Below are positions 21,859-30,479 of a stretch of 34,254 bases of DNA, in pieces. The stretch covers positions 1 through 34,254 of IMG/VR virus record IMGVR_UViG_3300033149_006603; one strand, given 5' to 3'. Every line of letters begins with the position of its first letter. Position 1 is the stretch's first letter. The notes under the pieces were generated by a model. It worked only from the letters and a program-made list of their open reading frames with translations. It made no database searches and was not told the origin of the DNA. This stretch comes from a virus. The translations under genes were made by a program, and so were the position numbers.

Positions 21859-23478
21859 ATGAACAGTTATCTGAAGTTTGTTGACAATTTTCGATTGGAT
21901 TTAAGGTCCGTTTCAGGCATAAAAGATGAATTTCAGCCGCAAGATTCTGGATATTTCTTAAGTAATGGAGAGTCTTTGCTTGTCACTATGGCGGCAACTC
22001 ATTCTGGCAAAATAATTAATAATCGGATGTATCTTCCCGACAAGGTTCGGCTTGGGACTCCTACGTTTGTAGCTCCTTTCGAGAAGCCAGTTTTAATACA
22101 CCATGATGATTTTCAAGATCCTATTGGGCGAATAGTAAAGGCAGAGTATATAGACACTTCTGGTGTTATCAAAAAAATAGCAGTAATAGATTCTGCTGCC
22201 AAACTAGATGACGATAATTTTAAAAAGTTTATCAATGGTGACATGCCGTTTAAAGACCAGGTCAATATAATATGCGACTTGTACAATTCCAAAGTCATGG
22301 ATAGTGATGAATATGCGGGACTTGGTTACGCTTTGATACAGATGAATATTACGAACAAGGACGCCATTCAGAAGTTTTTGGATAAAAGATATCTTACTGG
22401 GTCCGTAGGTGCCACAACGAACGAGGCCATTTGTTCGATATGCAAACAGAATTGGTTAGCAGATGGGATGTGTGAACATTTTCCCGGAGAAGATTATGAT
22501 GGTCAGATTTGTTTTATAATTTGTGGTGACTTAAAATATCGAGAATATTCGATGGTTAATGATCCCGCAGACAGTCAATCTCAGGTTTTGGAGATTGTGA
22601 GAAACGGTTCTTCTGAGACCGTAAAGTTCGGCAATTGCAAGGATTGTCTTGTTTGTTCTGTTTCGGCCAAATTGGTCGACAATGCGGAGGACGGTATGAA
22701 GGGAAAAAAGAAGAACTTAAGGGACGAAGAGCAGGGCGTTAAGGGGATAGAGGGTCCTGGAGACCTCGAGGGGACTGAAAATACTGGAAGGGGAGAATCG
22801 GAACCTGCTCAAGAGGGGGGGGGAACAGAAGATACTGGAGAGCCTGAGGGAAAACCTGAGTCTGACGAAAATGAAGGCCTCGGAGACACTTCTGGAAAAG
22901 AGGATCCCAAAGGGGAAGAATCAGATGTTAGCGAAGGCGAGCCGGAAGGTGATGGAGAGGAAGGTGGCGAAGAAGGGGGTGGCGAGGGCGAGCTAACCGT
23001 CACAGGAGTAATCAGCAAGTTGTTCGAAGGGGACAATCCTGAAATTTCCGAAGAGGAGCGAGAATTTCTTTATGAAAAAATGGCTTCTGATTTTCAAGTT
23101 GAGTCCGAGGGGAATATGGAAGACGGCCCCGACGCGCCCCTGGATGCCGATGGAAATGTAGATTGGGAGCAGCTCAAAATAGAGATGGAAAAATATGCTG
23201 ATGGCCTAGAAGGGGAAGATGAAAAATTAAAGGATGCCAAAAAGAAGAATCCGAAAGGGCGTTCGGGTGGGAGCAATGCAGGAAAATACAGCAAGAGTGA
23301 GGGTCCGTTTTGTGGGCCGTCAGGAGGTGCCCCCAAGGGCACTTATCCCGTTGGAACCCGTAAGCGAGCTCGTGCTGCTCTAAGTTATGCACGTCATGCT
23401 CCTAATCCTGATGGTATTCGTAAGTGTGTTTGTCGCCATTGGCCGGATCTACCTTCGTGTAAAAAGAAGAAGAAGTAG
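21859..23478 (+). CDS. Prohead protease with zinc knuckle, acidic linker and C-terminal CGP domain
   Basis: 539 aa; ATG after AAGGAG. N-terminal protease domain: KPVLIHHDDFQDPIGRI (H81/H82) and LTGSVGAT (candidate nucleophile S182), then YREYSMVNDPADSQSQV, matching the end of S78-type prohead proteases. A Cys/His knuckle (C192, C195, C205, H207) is inserted between these. Residues about 270-380 are a Glu/Gly/Pro-rich disordered linker, typical of a fused scaffold. The C-terminus has FCGPSGGAPKGTYPVGTRKR...CVCRHWPDLPSC, a variant of the domain that opens the next gene. It likely processes head proteins during maturation. Confidence 0.82.
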   Translation: MNSYLKFVDNFRLDLRSVSGIKDEFQPQDSGYFLSNGESLLVTMAATHSGKIINNRMYLPDKVRLGTPTFVAPFEKPVLIHHDDFQDPIGRIVKAEYIDTSGVIKKIAVIDSAAKLDDDNFKKFINGDMPFKDQVNIICDLYNSKVMDSDEYAGLGYALIQMNITNKDAIQKFLDKRYLTGSVGATTNEAICSICKQNWLADGMCEHFPGEDYDGQICFIICGDLKYREYSMVNDPADSQSQVLEIVRNGSSETVKFGNCKDCLVCSVSAKLVDNAEDGMKGKKKNLRDEEQGVKGIEGPGDLEGTENTGRGESEPAQEGGGTEDTGEPEGKPESDENEGLGDTSGKEDPKGEESDVSEGEPEGDGEEGGEEGGGEGELTVTGVISKLFEGDNPEISEEEREFLYEKMASDFQVESEGNMEDGPDAPLDADGNVDWEQLKIEMEKYADGLEGEDEKLKDAKKKNPKGRSGGSNAGKYSKSEGPFCGPSGGAPKGTYPVGTRKRARAALSYARHAPNPDGIRKCVCRHWPDLPSCKKKKK

Positions 23479-23523
23479 AAATAAAAGTGATTCATAATAC
23501 AATTAAATGCTGGAGGTAAAAAT

Positions 23524-24429
23524 ATGAAGGGAAAGAAATTAACTGACAGTGAATTAAAGGCTTTGCCTTCCACTGATTTTTGTGGTCCCTGTCGCACTTT
23601 CCCCATTGTGGATGAAGCGCATTATCATGCTGCCCTTAAGCTTCTCGACAAGTATGAGGGTGGTGCTGATGTTAGTGCCATTTGGAATTGTATCATTCGC
23701 AAGGGAAAGGTGAATGGCTATGGAAAATCTGAGGAAGATAAAATCTTTGATCCTACCTCTGTGTTGAAGGTTGATAATTTCAGCGAAGAAGAGCTTCGCC
23801 TTCTGGTAAGCCATATTTCTGAAAATTTGTCTGAGCCTTGCGATGACTGTCAGGATGCTTTAGCCGCAGAGAATCTTCGTCTTGCAGATGAAGTTGTAAG
23901 GCTAGAAGAAAGAGTGGTGGAGCTGGTTGACAAAGAAGACGAACTTCAAGCTAAGTATAAGGTGGCCTTGCAGGACGTGAATGTTCTTCAGGATAAAATT
24001 TACGAAGACAAGGTTGCCTTGAGGGGCCTAAAAGAAAGATACCTAGGGCTCCTAGAGGCCCTGAAGAACCGGAAGACGAGTGATCCAAAACGCTTTACAG
24101 AGCTAACGGATGAAGTTCTTGACGCGGAAATACAAAATATTAATGAAAGTATTGACGTGTCTAAGATATGTGATAAGCTCGATAATGGTATGAGCGGTAA
24201 TCCCGAGGGAAAGTCTGTCGATAACCCTGTAGGAGCCGTCCTCGATAAGGCGAAAGATAAAGATGGTCGAAAAGTTTTGGATTCGGCTGGTTTACAAAAT
24301 ATAATGACTTCATACATGAGTATATATATGAGCCGGGGCGAGGAAGAAGCGGAACAATTTAAGAAGATGATTCAGCGAACCTATAAGATTCCTGAAGATT
24401 TGCTAAAAAAGATGTCTGTGAGCGAGTAG
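23524..24429 (+). CDS. Scaffold-like coiled-coil protein (301 aa)
   Basis: ATG with TGGAGG upstream. The N-terminal domain (about 15-62), LPSTDFCGPCRTFPIVDEAH...ALKLLDKYEG...IWNCIIRKG, matches a motif I associate with phage head proteins (FCGP.RSFP...H..AA..L..Y) and is related to the C-terminus of the upstream protease. A CDDC pair near 100 is followed by a long coiled coil at about 105-190, then a disordered stretch and a helical C-terminus (YMSIYMSRGEEEAEQFKKMI). Position just upstream of decoration and capsid genes fits an internal scaffold. No catalytic motif. Confidence 0.7.
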   Translation: MKGKKLTDSELKALPSTDFCGPCRTFPIVDEAHYHAALKLLDKYEGGADVSAIWNCIIRKGKVNGYGKSEEDKIFDPTSVLKVDNFSEEELRLLVSHISENLSEPCDDCQDALAAENLRLADEVVRLEERVVELVDKEDELQAKYKVALQDVNVLQDKIYEDKVALRGLKERYLGLLEALKNRKTSDPKRFTELTDEVLDAEIQNINESIDVSKICDKLDNGMSGNPEGKSVDNPVGAVLDKAKDKDGRKVLDSAGLQNIMTSYMSIYMSRGEEEAEQFKKMIQRTYKIPEDLLKKMSVSE

Positions 24430-24450
24430 ATTTTAGAGGAGGAAAAATAA

Positions 24451-25665
24451 ATGAGTGTTAATGCTATTGGACAGTATACGGCAACTCATAAGGTCTGGGA
24501 TCACGTTGGTAACGCGATACCTCCGGTTGAACTTTCCGAAGGAGATCGCCCGGCGATTAATTTTAGGCCTGCTTCATGGTTGCCCACCCAGTTCTTCGAC
24601 AAGTTTTACGAGGACTATTTTGTAATTATGCCCGGGAAGGGCGTGGCGCTTGACAACGATGGTTGTCTTGTTCCCGCTGGTATCGGTGTGGCTGGAGCCA
24701 CCATTGTTTATACCGCGACTGATGTCGCCGAGGGTGTCATTGATGTCACGACTGGTTCGGCGGTTACAACTGCGAAAACAGTAACTGTTTCGGATATTGA
24801 TGGTTCTACCGAAGACTTTATGGGTCGTTCGGGAACGGCTATCGATATTTCTGCTTTTGTCGGCGTATGCCCATATGGGTACCGCCAGTGGGCCGGAGAT
24901 AGTTCAGCCTATGATGATGGGACTAACCCGACAGCTTATCGCAAGTATAACTACAACATGCAGCATGGCGTTGCGATTGCTTGTGATTATTTGCTTGAGC
25001 TGCCTTTGGTGCCTGCCCAGACTTCTACGGAGTCGGTAACTTTTACTGCTCCTTCGGCGGGCGTATCCACTAATACTGGTGACGAACTTGCGAACTTGCC
25101 TGTCGCCAAGAATACGATGCGGACTCAGATTACTTTTGCTGATGGTGGAAGCGGTCACGCCGCAAGTCTTTTCTTGGTGGAAAAAGATGCTGCGGCTGAT
25201 TGTCTTACGCTAGGCGATTGGCATATTGATCTTGATACTGGTGTGATTTCGGTCTATTCTGGGACTACGACTCCTACGGGTATTACGGTGACTTATTACA
25301 ATTATGCATCGGCTCCTACTGGTGCGAATGTTTCTAAGTTCGCCTGTGCTTTAGGCGATTTGGACCCGGGCGATTTCGTTAAATTCAATGTGGATTCAAA
25401 TTATATAGTAGCGACTCCGGCAACTGATGGCTTTGACGTCATTTGTGGCCAGGTGCTTTCTATCAGCGAGTATCCTCGTGATGCTCTTGAGAAGGTTAAG
25501 ACTGCTTGGTCTAGTGCTCTCGGGACAGATGCGACTGGGTCTCTTCCTGGGTATGACGGGCAGTTGGATCAACTTCCGGGTACCGCTAACGGTGGAGTGA
25601 GTGCGAAGATTCACTACTCTGGTGCTGCCAATAAAGTCGTTACGATCAATCTGATAAGTCGATAA
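24451..25665 (+). CDS. Head decoration-like or structural protein (404 aa)
   Basis: ATG with GAGGAGG upstream. Beta-rich, Thr/Ala/Gly-rich protein (VIDVTTGSAVTTAKTVTVSD, GVISVYSGTTTPTGITVTYY) with an N-terminal FRPASWLPTQFFDKFYEDYF segment. Codon use here and in the next gene is more GC-ending than in nearby genes, as expected for highly expressed structural genes. Placement directly before the major capsid gene, with only 11 bases between them, suggests a capsid-associated protein produced in large amount. I cannot name the family. Confidence 0.65.
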   Translation: MSVNAIGQYTATHKVWDHVGNAIPPVELSEGDRPAINFRPASWLPTQFFDKFYEDYFVIMPGKGVALDNDGCLVPAGIGVAGATIVYTATDVAEGVIDVTTGSAVTTAKTVTVSDIDGSTEDFMGRSGTAIDISAFVGVCPYGYRQWAGDSSAYDDGTNPTAYRKYNYNMQHGVAIACDYLLELPLVPAQTSTESVTFTAPSAGVSTNTGDELANLPVAKNTMRTQITFADGGSGHAASLFLVEKDAAADCLTLGDWHIDLDTGVISVYSGTTTPTGITVTYYNYASAPTGANVSKFACALGDLDPGDFVKFNVDSNYIVATPATDGFDVICGQVLSISEYPRDALEKVKTAWSSALGTDATGSLPGYDGQLDQLPGTANGGVSAKIHYSGAANKVVTINLISR

Positions 25666-25676
25666 GGAGGAGATAA

Positions 25677-26909
25677 ATGGAAACCAGAATTGAAGACGCT
25701 AAATATTACCAGTTCATTTTCCAAAACAATGGTGTCTCCCCGGATGGCAGTGCTCGCATGAAGATTGAGGATATGATCGCAACCCAGACGGCTTCTCAGT
25801 GGATGCCGAAGGTCATTTCCAATATCGTTAAGGAGTCAATGGAGCCCATCCTCGTGGGGACGAGGCTTTTGCAAAGGCTTAACTATTCTTATGGTCAGGT
25901 TATCACTTTTGGGGCTATGGGAGCCATGACGGCCGCCGATATACCCGAGGGTGGTGAATTTCCAGAGCGTTCGGTTCAGCCCGGTGGGGCAACTGTCCAA
26001 GCGACTGTTGGGAAAAGCGGTCTTGCGGTAAAGTTTACTGACGAGATGATTCGCTATTCTCAGTTTGACGTTATGGGCTTGCATCTCCGTGAGGCTGGTC
26101 GAGCCTTGGCTCGCCATAAGGAGCTCAAGATTTTTAACATGATCCGCAATATGGGAGTTAAGGTTTTTGACAACGTTTCTCCTACGGCATCGATTAAGGG
26201 TGTGACCACTGGTCGAGATCTTACTGGTTCGGGCAATGGTTCCATCACGATGGATGATGTTTTTGATACGTTTGCTCAGGTTATGGTTCAGGGCTTTGTC
26301 CCCGACACCCTCTTGATGCATCCATTAACTTGGATTATGTTTGTAAAGGATCCAGTTCTTAGAACTTTTGCCATCAATTCGGGTGGTGGAACGTTTTTCG
26401 CAGGTTGGACTGGGAATCCCAATCAAGTCAGTTGGATGAATTCTTTGCGCGGTGGGATGGCAGGTGGCGCTGGCCAGAATATTGTTCCTGGTGGCAATGC
26501 CGCTGGTCTTTCTGCGACTGAAGTCGAAGGATATCATCCTCAGATGGATTCGGCGCCTGTGCTGCCGAACTATCTTGGGTTGCCTTTCCGCATTATCGTT
26601 TCTCCGTTCGTATATTTTGATCCTCGCCGGATGTTGACTGACATCTACGTATTTGATTCTAACGAATTGGGTGCCCTGGTGGTTGACGAAGAGGTTCGGA
26701 CTGACGAATGGACCGATCCGCGGAACGATATCCGCAAGGTTAAGCTCTGGGAGCGTTACGGCCTTGCCATGTTTCATGAGGGGCAACAGGCTGCGGTTAT
26801 CAAGAATGTCCATGTGGTACCGAACGAGATAGTGCTTCCCGCTCGTACAAGCATTGACGTTTCTGGTAGTGTAGCTGCCATTTCGCCTACCGCTAGCGTG
26901 CTTAGTTAA
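25677..26909 (+). CDS. Major capsid protein (HK97 fold)
   Basis: 410 aa; ATG with AAGGAGG. Features typical of HK97-like capsid proteins: an N-terminal helical region, then KESMEPILVGTRLLQRLNYS, the E-loop and P-domain stretch AADIPEGGEFPERSVQPGGA and GLAVKFTDEMIRYSQFDVMG, a spine helix LREAGRALARHKELKIFNMI, and the A-domain signature FDTFAQVMVQGFVPDTLLMH followed by PLTWIMF. It assembles the icosahedral shell. It follows the protease, scaffold and decoration genes and is closed by a strong terminator (26947-26980). Confidence 0.9.
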   Translation: METRIEDAKYYQFIFQNNGVSPDGSARMKIEDMIATQTASQWMPKVISNIVKESMEPILVGTRLLQRLNYSYGQVITFGAMGAMTAADIPEGGEFPERSVQPGGATVQATVGKSGLAVKFTDEMIRYSQFDVMGLHLREAGRALARHKELKIFNMIRNMGVKVFDNVSPTASIKGVTTGRDLTGSGNGSITMDDVFDTFAQVMVQGFVPDTLLMHPLTWIMFVKDPVLRTFAINSGGGTFFAGWTGNPNQVSWMNSLRGGMAGGAGQNIVPGGNAAGLSATEVEGYHPQMDSAPVLPNYLGLPFRIIVSPFVYFDPRRMLTDIYVFDSNELGALVVDEEVRTDEWTDPRNDIRKVKLWERYGLAMFHEGQQAAVIKNVHVVPNEIVLPARTSIDVSGSVAAISPTASVLS

Positions 26910-26914
26910 GTCGC

Positions 26915-26943
26915 TTGATTTGGTAGGAAGAGTATGCTAGAAT
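26915..26943 (+). promoter_or_regulatory. Sigma70-type promoter overlapping the capsid terminator
   Basis: TTGATT (26915-26920), a 17-bp spacer ending TATGC, and TAGAAT (26938-26943). The start point (about 26950) lies inside the 5' arm of the terminator stem that follows. Confidence 0.7.
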
Positions 26944-26946
26944 AAG

Positions 26947-26980
26947 ACCCGGAGGCCGGTAGGTCTCCGGGTTTTATTTT
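26947..26980 (+). terminator. Intrinsic terminator after the capsid gene
   Basis: Perfect 8-bp stem ACCCGGAG (26947-26954) / CTCCGGGT (26965-26972) with a 10-nt loop, then TTTATTTT. Strong by eye; it ends the head-gene transcript. Confidence 0.88.
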
Positions 26981-27009
26981 ATGTGTGTCAACTAATTTCG
27001 AGGTTTACT

Positions 27010-27633
27010 ATGGCTGAAGTTAAAATCGCTCTTAAGAATGAAAATGACATGCTGTTCATTCCTAGTGCGGGGATATACCTAAATTTTGAAGAGCCTGGAC
27101 CCATTATTGTTGACACAGACAAGCTATCCTTGCAAGACAGAAACACGCTAAGGATATCTCTTGTTGTGGGAAAAATTGTCGCCGACAAAGGGGAAGTTTT
27201 GTCTGAGGGACTTCAGTCTTTGCAGGCTTCTAGCGGGGGAATGGCGAACATTGCTAATCGAGTACTTTCCGCCCCTATTCACGAGAGAAAAGAAACCCCC
27301 CCGGGGGTCTTTAAAAACAGAGAGAGGGAGCGTCAACGAAAATTTGTTGCCCTTCTTAAAAAGAAGGTCTCAGATGTTAAAAAGTCTGTTGAGAAAGTGG
27401 AAGATTTTCGGGACATAAAGCTCTTACTTGAGCTAGAAAAACGAGGAAAGAAACGCAAAAGCATGGTGTCTTTTCTGGGCGAAAAGATCCGAGAACTTGA
27501 GAAGGATATTGCCAGGTCTATTGAACCTGTAGAGGGCCGCGAAATGCCTAAGGGATACGAGATTGGCACCAATTTTGATATTACAGAAGAGCCCGAAGAA
27601 GAAGAAGAGGTTACCATACATTTTCTTTCTTAA
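27010..27633 (+). CDS. Hypothetical head-associated protein (207 aa)
   Basis: Start taken as ATG 27010 (MAEVKIALKN) with GAGG 7 bases upstream, rather than the in-frame GTG at 26983, which abuts the terminator and lacks a ribosome site. N-terminal beta domain (MLFIPSAGIYLNFEEPGPII), then a basic helical region (NRERERQRKFVALLKKKVSD) and a second charged coiled coil (RKSMVSFLGEKIRELEKDI), with an acidic C-terminal tail. It is the first gene of the transcript started by the promoter at 26915. No family recognised; head-tail connector or head-vertex roles are possible from position. Its last codons (LS, stop) come from module copy 3. Confidence 0.7.
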   Translation: MAEVKIALKNENDMLFIPSAGIYLNFEEPGPIIVDTDKLSLQDRNTLRISLVVGKIVADKGEVLSEGLQSLQASSGGMANIANRVLSAPIHERKETPPGVFKNRERERQRKFVALLKKKVSDVKKSVEKVEDFRDIKLLLELEKRGKKRKSMVSFLGEKIRELEKDIARSIEPVEGREMPKGYEIGTNFDITEEPEEEEEVTIHFLS

Positions 27634-27739
27634 GTAAAGTTCCAAAGGAACGGATTTGTTTTTTGAATTAAAAAAAGCTTGTTTTCCGAGAGTCGTTTGT
27701 GCTAGGATATAACTAATGAAAGCCAATAGAGCTTACAAA
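27624..27739 (+). repeat. Promoter module, copy 3, with solitary tnpB start
   Basis: Identical over 116 bp to 18635-18750, including hairpin, A/T tracts, promoter and the codons for MKANRAYK. No other tnpB sequence follows. Confidence 0.92.
27679..27708 (+). promoter_or_regulatory. Extended -10 promoter in module copy 3 (leaderless)
   Basis: TTGTTT (27679-27684), an 18-bp spacer ending TGC, and TAGGAT (27703-27708), identical to copy 2. It is placed to drive the tail-protein genes from 27801 onward, with the first ATG at 27716 in leaderless position. Confidence 0.65.
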
Positions 27740-27781
27740 CGACATCTCGAATACGTAAATATATGGTACCTGACATTTTGA
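27716..27781 (+). pseudogene. tnpB N-terminal remnant (21 codons)
   Basis: Reads MKANRAYK and then RHLEYVNIWYLTF to a TGA. Only the first eight codons match the tnpB start of copy 2; the remainder is not TnpB-like. Interpreted as the scar of a second element or as duplication of the promoter end of the first. Confidence 0.6.
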
Positions 27782-27800
27782 GTAAAGGTGGAACTGGTGA

Positions 27801-28826
27801 GTGGCAGATTTAGTCGATGTAATTGAAGATTATAGTCCTCCGAATGAACAAACTGGCGTATCGCTTTTAACTACCATACAAATTGATTTTGACCGATTGA
27901 TGGATGAAGATTCGGTTGAAAGGGCTTTTTTCGTAGAGGGGCCTGACACTGATTCTGTTTTTGGTCCAAACTCTAAGGGTGGGGTTTGGCCTTCGGCTCT
28001 AGGAAAGAGCTTGGGTCAAGAAGATGACTTCCTGGAGTCTCCTGGCTATAAGGGTATAGTACAGGGGACCGTTGCTTTTACGACTGCCTCCAGCAAAACG
28101 ACTCTTATTTTTACTCCCTCCCAGGCTCTTGCTGCAAGTACGAACTATGTTGCTCATTTAACAGATTGTTATAGTCTTTCTATTGGGGAAACCGAGGCGG
28201 GTGTCGGAAATTCGGGCAATGGAGAGCTGGAATTTGAGGGTACTTGGGACGGGGCAAACGATACTGTAAATGCACGAATAACTACTTCTGGAGTAGCTGG
28301 TATTGCCGAATTTGTTTGGTGGAAGGGAAGCGATCCCCTGGCTGTTAAGGGGCCGATACTTTCTACTCGACGGCGCCGAGTAATTCTTCAGGACGATTTG
28401 TATATAAATTTTGGAGATGGCAGTTTTTTTGAAGACGATGAGTTTGGCGCAGATCTTTCAGCTGGGGCACTTTGCGAAGGACATGTAACCTTTGAATTTG
28501 ATACGGGTTCTGGTTCCATAGAATCTTTGCCTAGCACAGCCTCCAGTTCTATTCTGTCTGCTCTAAGGCAAACAGGGGCTACGTCGGTAACACCCCTATC
28601 GGTTGTTTCTGTGACTCCCGTAAATCATTCAGCTCAAATAGATATTGATACCTCGGAGATTGTCGTCGAATTTAACAAGGCCCTAGATGCCTCTTCCATT
28701 TCTGCCGGTTCTGTTTCTGTTGTAACTTCTGTGGCTACTGGGCATCCTGTCGTTGGGGCAATAGCTCATGGTTCTTTAGCCAAAACCATATCGGTAAGCG
28801 GTCGTTATTTAACGATTAGTATATAA
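27801..28826 (+). CDS. Ig-like-domain tail or virion protein (341 aa)
   Basis: GTG start (MADLVDVIEDYSPPNEQTGV) with AAGGTGG about 11 bases upstream. Two bacterial Ig-like (Big_5/SbsA-type) repeats are visible. The first, about 8-110, has YSPPNEQTGVSLLTTIQIDF, DRLMDEDSV and the closing TLIFTPSQALAASTNYVAHL. The second, from about 265, has SVTPVNHSAQIDIDTSEIVV, FNKALDASSIS and ends TISVSGRYLTISI, short of the normal closing strands. Between them is a beta-rich domain. Such domains decorate phage tails and bind carbohydrate or protein surfaces. First gene behind promoter module copy 3. Confidence 0.75.
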   Translation: MADLVDVIEDYSPPNEQTGVSLLTTIQIDFDRLMDEDSVERAFFVEGPDTDSVFGPNSKGGVWPSALGKSLGQEDDFLESPGYKGIVQGTVAFTTASSKTTLIFTPSQALAASTNYVAHLTDCYSLSIGETEAGVGNSGNGELEFEGTWDGANDTVNARITTSGVAGIAEFVWWKGSDPLAVKGPILSTRRRRVILQDDLYINFGDGSFFEDDEFGADLSAGALCEGHVTFEFDTGSGSIESLPSTASSSILSALRQTGATSVTPLSVVSVTPVNHSAQIDIDTSEIVVEFNKALDASSISAGSVSVVTSVATGHPVVGAIAHGSLAKTISVSGRYLTISI

Positions 28827-28840
28827 ACTGGAGGTTTTAA

Positions 28841-29233
28841 ATGTATAACGAAGTTGGTATATACCAAATGCACCCCATTGGCAGTGGTGAGGCCATTCGA
28901 ATTTACAAGAATGTGGCTGGAGATACCATTGGATTGGATGAAATAAATATTGCTTTTTATGGAGCTCAGCGAAGGAATTTGACCCCTACGGCTCATGATA
29001 ATACTTTTATTGTTCAGCCTAAGATGAGTTGCAAGAGAACTCTTCTTTATCCTGGGGCTGCTGTTGCAAGGGTGATTGATTCGATAGAGTTTATCGGAGA
29101 TTTTAATTGTTGCACTGAGGGTATAGGAAATTTCCTAGATGCGACCTGGGAGTTCGATATCCTTGGAGACGGAAGTGTCAACGATTGTGTGGTTGGTTTC
29201 GTAGATTATCCCGTTATTGGGGATACAATTTAA
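28841..29233 (+). CDS. Hypothetical structural protein (130 aa)
   Basis: ATG with TGGAGG upstream. Compact beta-rich protein (EAIRIYKNVAGDTIGLDEIN, IAFYGAQRRNLTPTAHDNTF, TWEFDILGDGSVNDCVVGFV), with cysteines at about residues 64, 92, 93 and 117. It looks like a small virion component such as a tail completion or baseplate protein, but I do not recognise a family. Lies between the Ig-like and fibre genes in the same operon. Confidence 0.7.
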   Translation: MYNEVGIYQMHPIGSGEAIRIYKNVAGDTIGLDEINIAFYGAQRRNLTPTAHDNTFIVQPKMSCKRTLLYPGAAVARVIDSIEFIGDFNCCTEGIGNFLDATWEFDILGDGSVNDCVVGFVDYPVIGDTI

Positions 29234-29252
29234 ATTTGAGGGGTACTAACTA

Positions 29253-30479
29253 ATGGCCATTGGCAAACATATCAAGGAACATAAAATACTAGGTATTGCC
29301 ACCGAGAAGTGGGTGGAGACTTACGTAGATGAGCTGTTTGATTCCTGGGATTGGCAAGAGTCGGTTATTGATATTGTCAATGCGCTTCCTGCGAACCCTT
29401 CGGATGGAGATAGGTACATAGTTTCGTCTGGTACTTATGACGAGTATATAGCTGAATTCGACACTACGATAAGTGGCTGGGATTATGCTCAACCAGATGA
29501 AGGATTTGCCTGTTGGGTTGAGGATGAAAACCGAGTCTATGTTTATAATGATCAGCATCCGGCAGGTGAGTGGTCCTATATGGGTAACTTTATGAACCAC
29601 AATTTGCTTATGAATCTTGCTGTGGGGGACGTCCATACTCAGTATACTTACCATCCAGGCCGCGCTGGTGGGCAGGATATTTATGGAGGAACTGGAGCCG
29701 GGGAGAGTCTGAATCTTTACGCAACAACCGGCGCGGGCGGACAGATTTACAATTGGGACGATACTACTGTTTCCGGCAACCTTGAGGTTACTGGAAATTT
29801 AGGAGTTGATGGTCACGTAGAAATTGAACAGACCCTAGAAGTCGATGGAAACGCAGATTTTGACGGTGACGTAGAGATTGGTGGAGACTTAAACTTTAAT
29901 GAGGGTGGCCCAATAACGACCGATACGAATGGAAGTCTAAGTATTATTCCTGATGGATATGGGAATACGGCTGTGCATCTCGAAGATGAATTGCAGGCGA
30001 TGCTTGTCGGGAATTCCACTCCTGTGGGTACTTTTACGAATTGTACCGTTGGTGCTGCTTCCGCAATTATTCAACATGCGGATATCGATACAGGTACAGC
30101 TGTTGGTGATTGTGTTCAAGTTTGTTCTGGTACTGGCGTAACTACTGGCTTCTATAGGCTTATTGCTGTTGGGGCCAACCAGGTTACTGTTGATCGTAAT
30201 GTTTCAGGTGCAGGTGGAGCAGATATTATATGTAAAGTTTATAGAGATGTAATTGCTTTTCACGCAACGGATGGAACAAATGGAAATTGGATTAGGGGAT
30301 TTTCTCATCAAGATAAACCGTTGCAAATTGGTGGAGATGAATTAGCTGCTACTGGCCACAGCTTAGGCGGCGAAGACGTTTTATTCGGGGGGAAGACCGA
30401 GTTTAATGATGTTGCTTATTTTGATCGGGATTATATTTTTCTGCTTATTCCCTTTTTGGTGGATTCTATCAAGTTGTAG
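29253..30479 (+). CDS. Tail fibre, N-terminal part (frame ends prematurely)
   Basis: ATG with GAGGGG upstream. Residues about 40-120 (ALPANPSDGDRYIVSSGTYD, SGWDYAQPDEGFACWVEDEN, YNDQHPAGEWSYMG) match the DUF2793-like domain found at fibre N-termini. A repetitive beta stretch follows (NLEVTGNLGVDGHVEIEQTL, EVDGNADFDGDVEIGGDLNF). The open frame ends in 13 aberrant residues and a TAG, while the -1 frame continues the fibre (SAYSLFGGFYQVVDDGLHLF) from about 30437. The break falls at a run of five T (30436-30440). It could be a mutation, an assembly error or a recoding site. Confidence 0.8.
   Translation: MAIGKHIKEHKILGIATEKWVETYVDELFDSWDWQESVIDIVNALPANPSDGDRYIVSSGTYDEYIAEFDTTISGWDYAQPDEGFACWVEDENRVYVYNDQHPAGEWSYMGNFMNHNLLMNLAVGDVHTQYTYHPGRAGGQDIYGGTGAGESLNLYATTGAGGQIYNWDDTTVSGNLEVTGNLGVDGHVEIEQTLEVDGNADFDGDVEIGGDLNFNEGGPITTDTNGSLSIIPDGYGNTAVHLEDELQAMLVGNSTPVGTFTNCTVGAASAIIQHADIDTGTAVGDCVQVCSGTGVTTGFYRLIAVGANQVTVDRNVSGAGGADIICKVYRDVIAFHATDGTNGNWIRGFSHQDKPLQIGGDELAATGHSLGGEDVLFGGKTEFNDVAYFDRDYIFLLIPFLVDSIKL

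Noticed and set aside
22809-23036. Ser/Pro-rich minus-strand ORF
   Set aside because: Mirror of the Glu/Gly-rich linker of the prohead protease; a compositional shadow.
30434-30443. Programmed -1 frameshift in the fibre gene
   Set aside because: The T5 run gives only an imperfect slippery site (TATTTTT), no downstream pseudoknot is obvious, and a second break 1.1 kb later points to decay or error rather than recoding.
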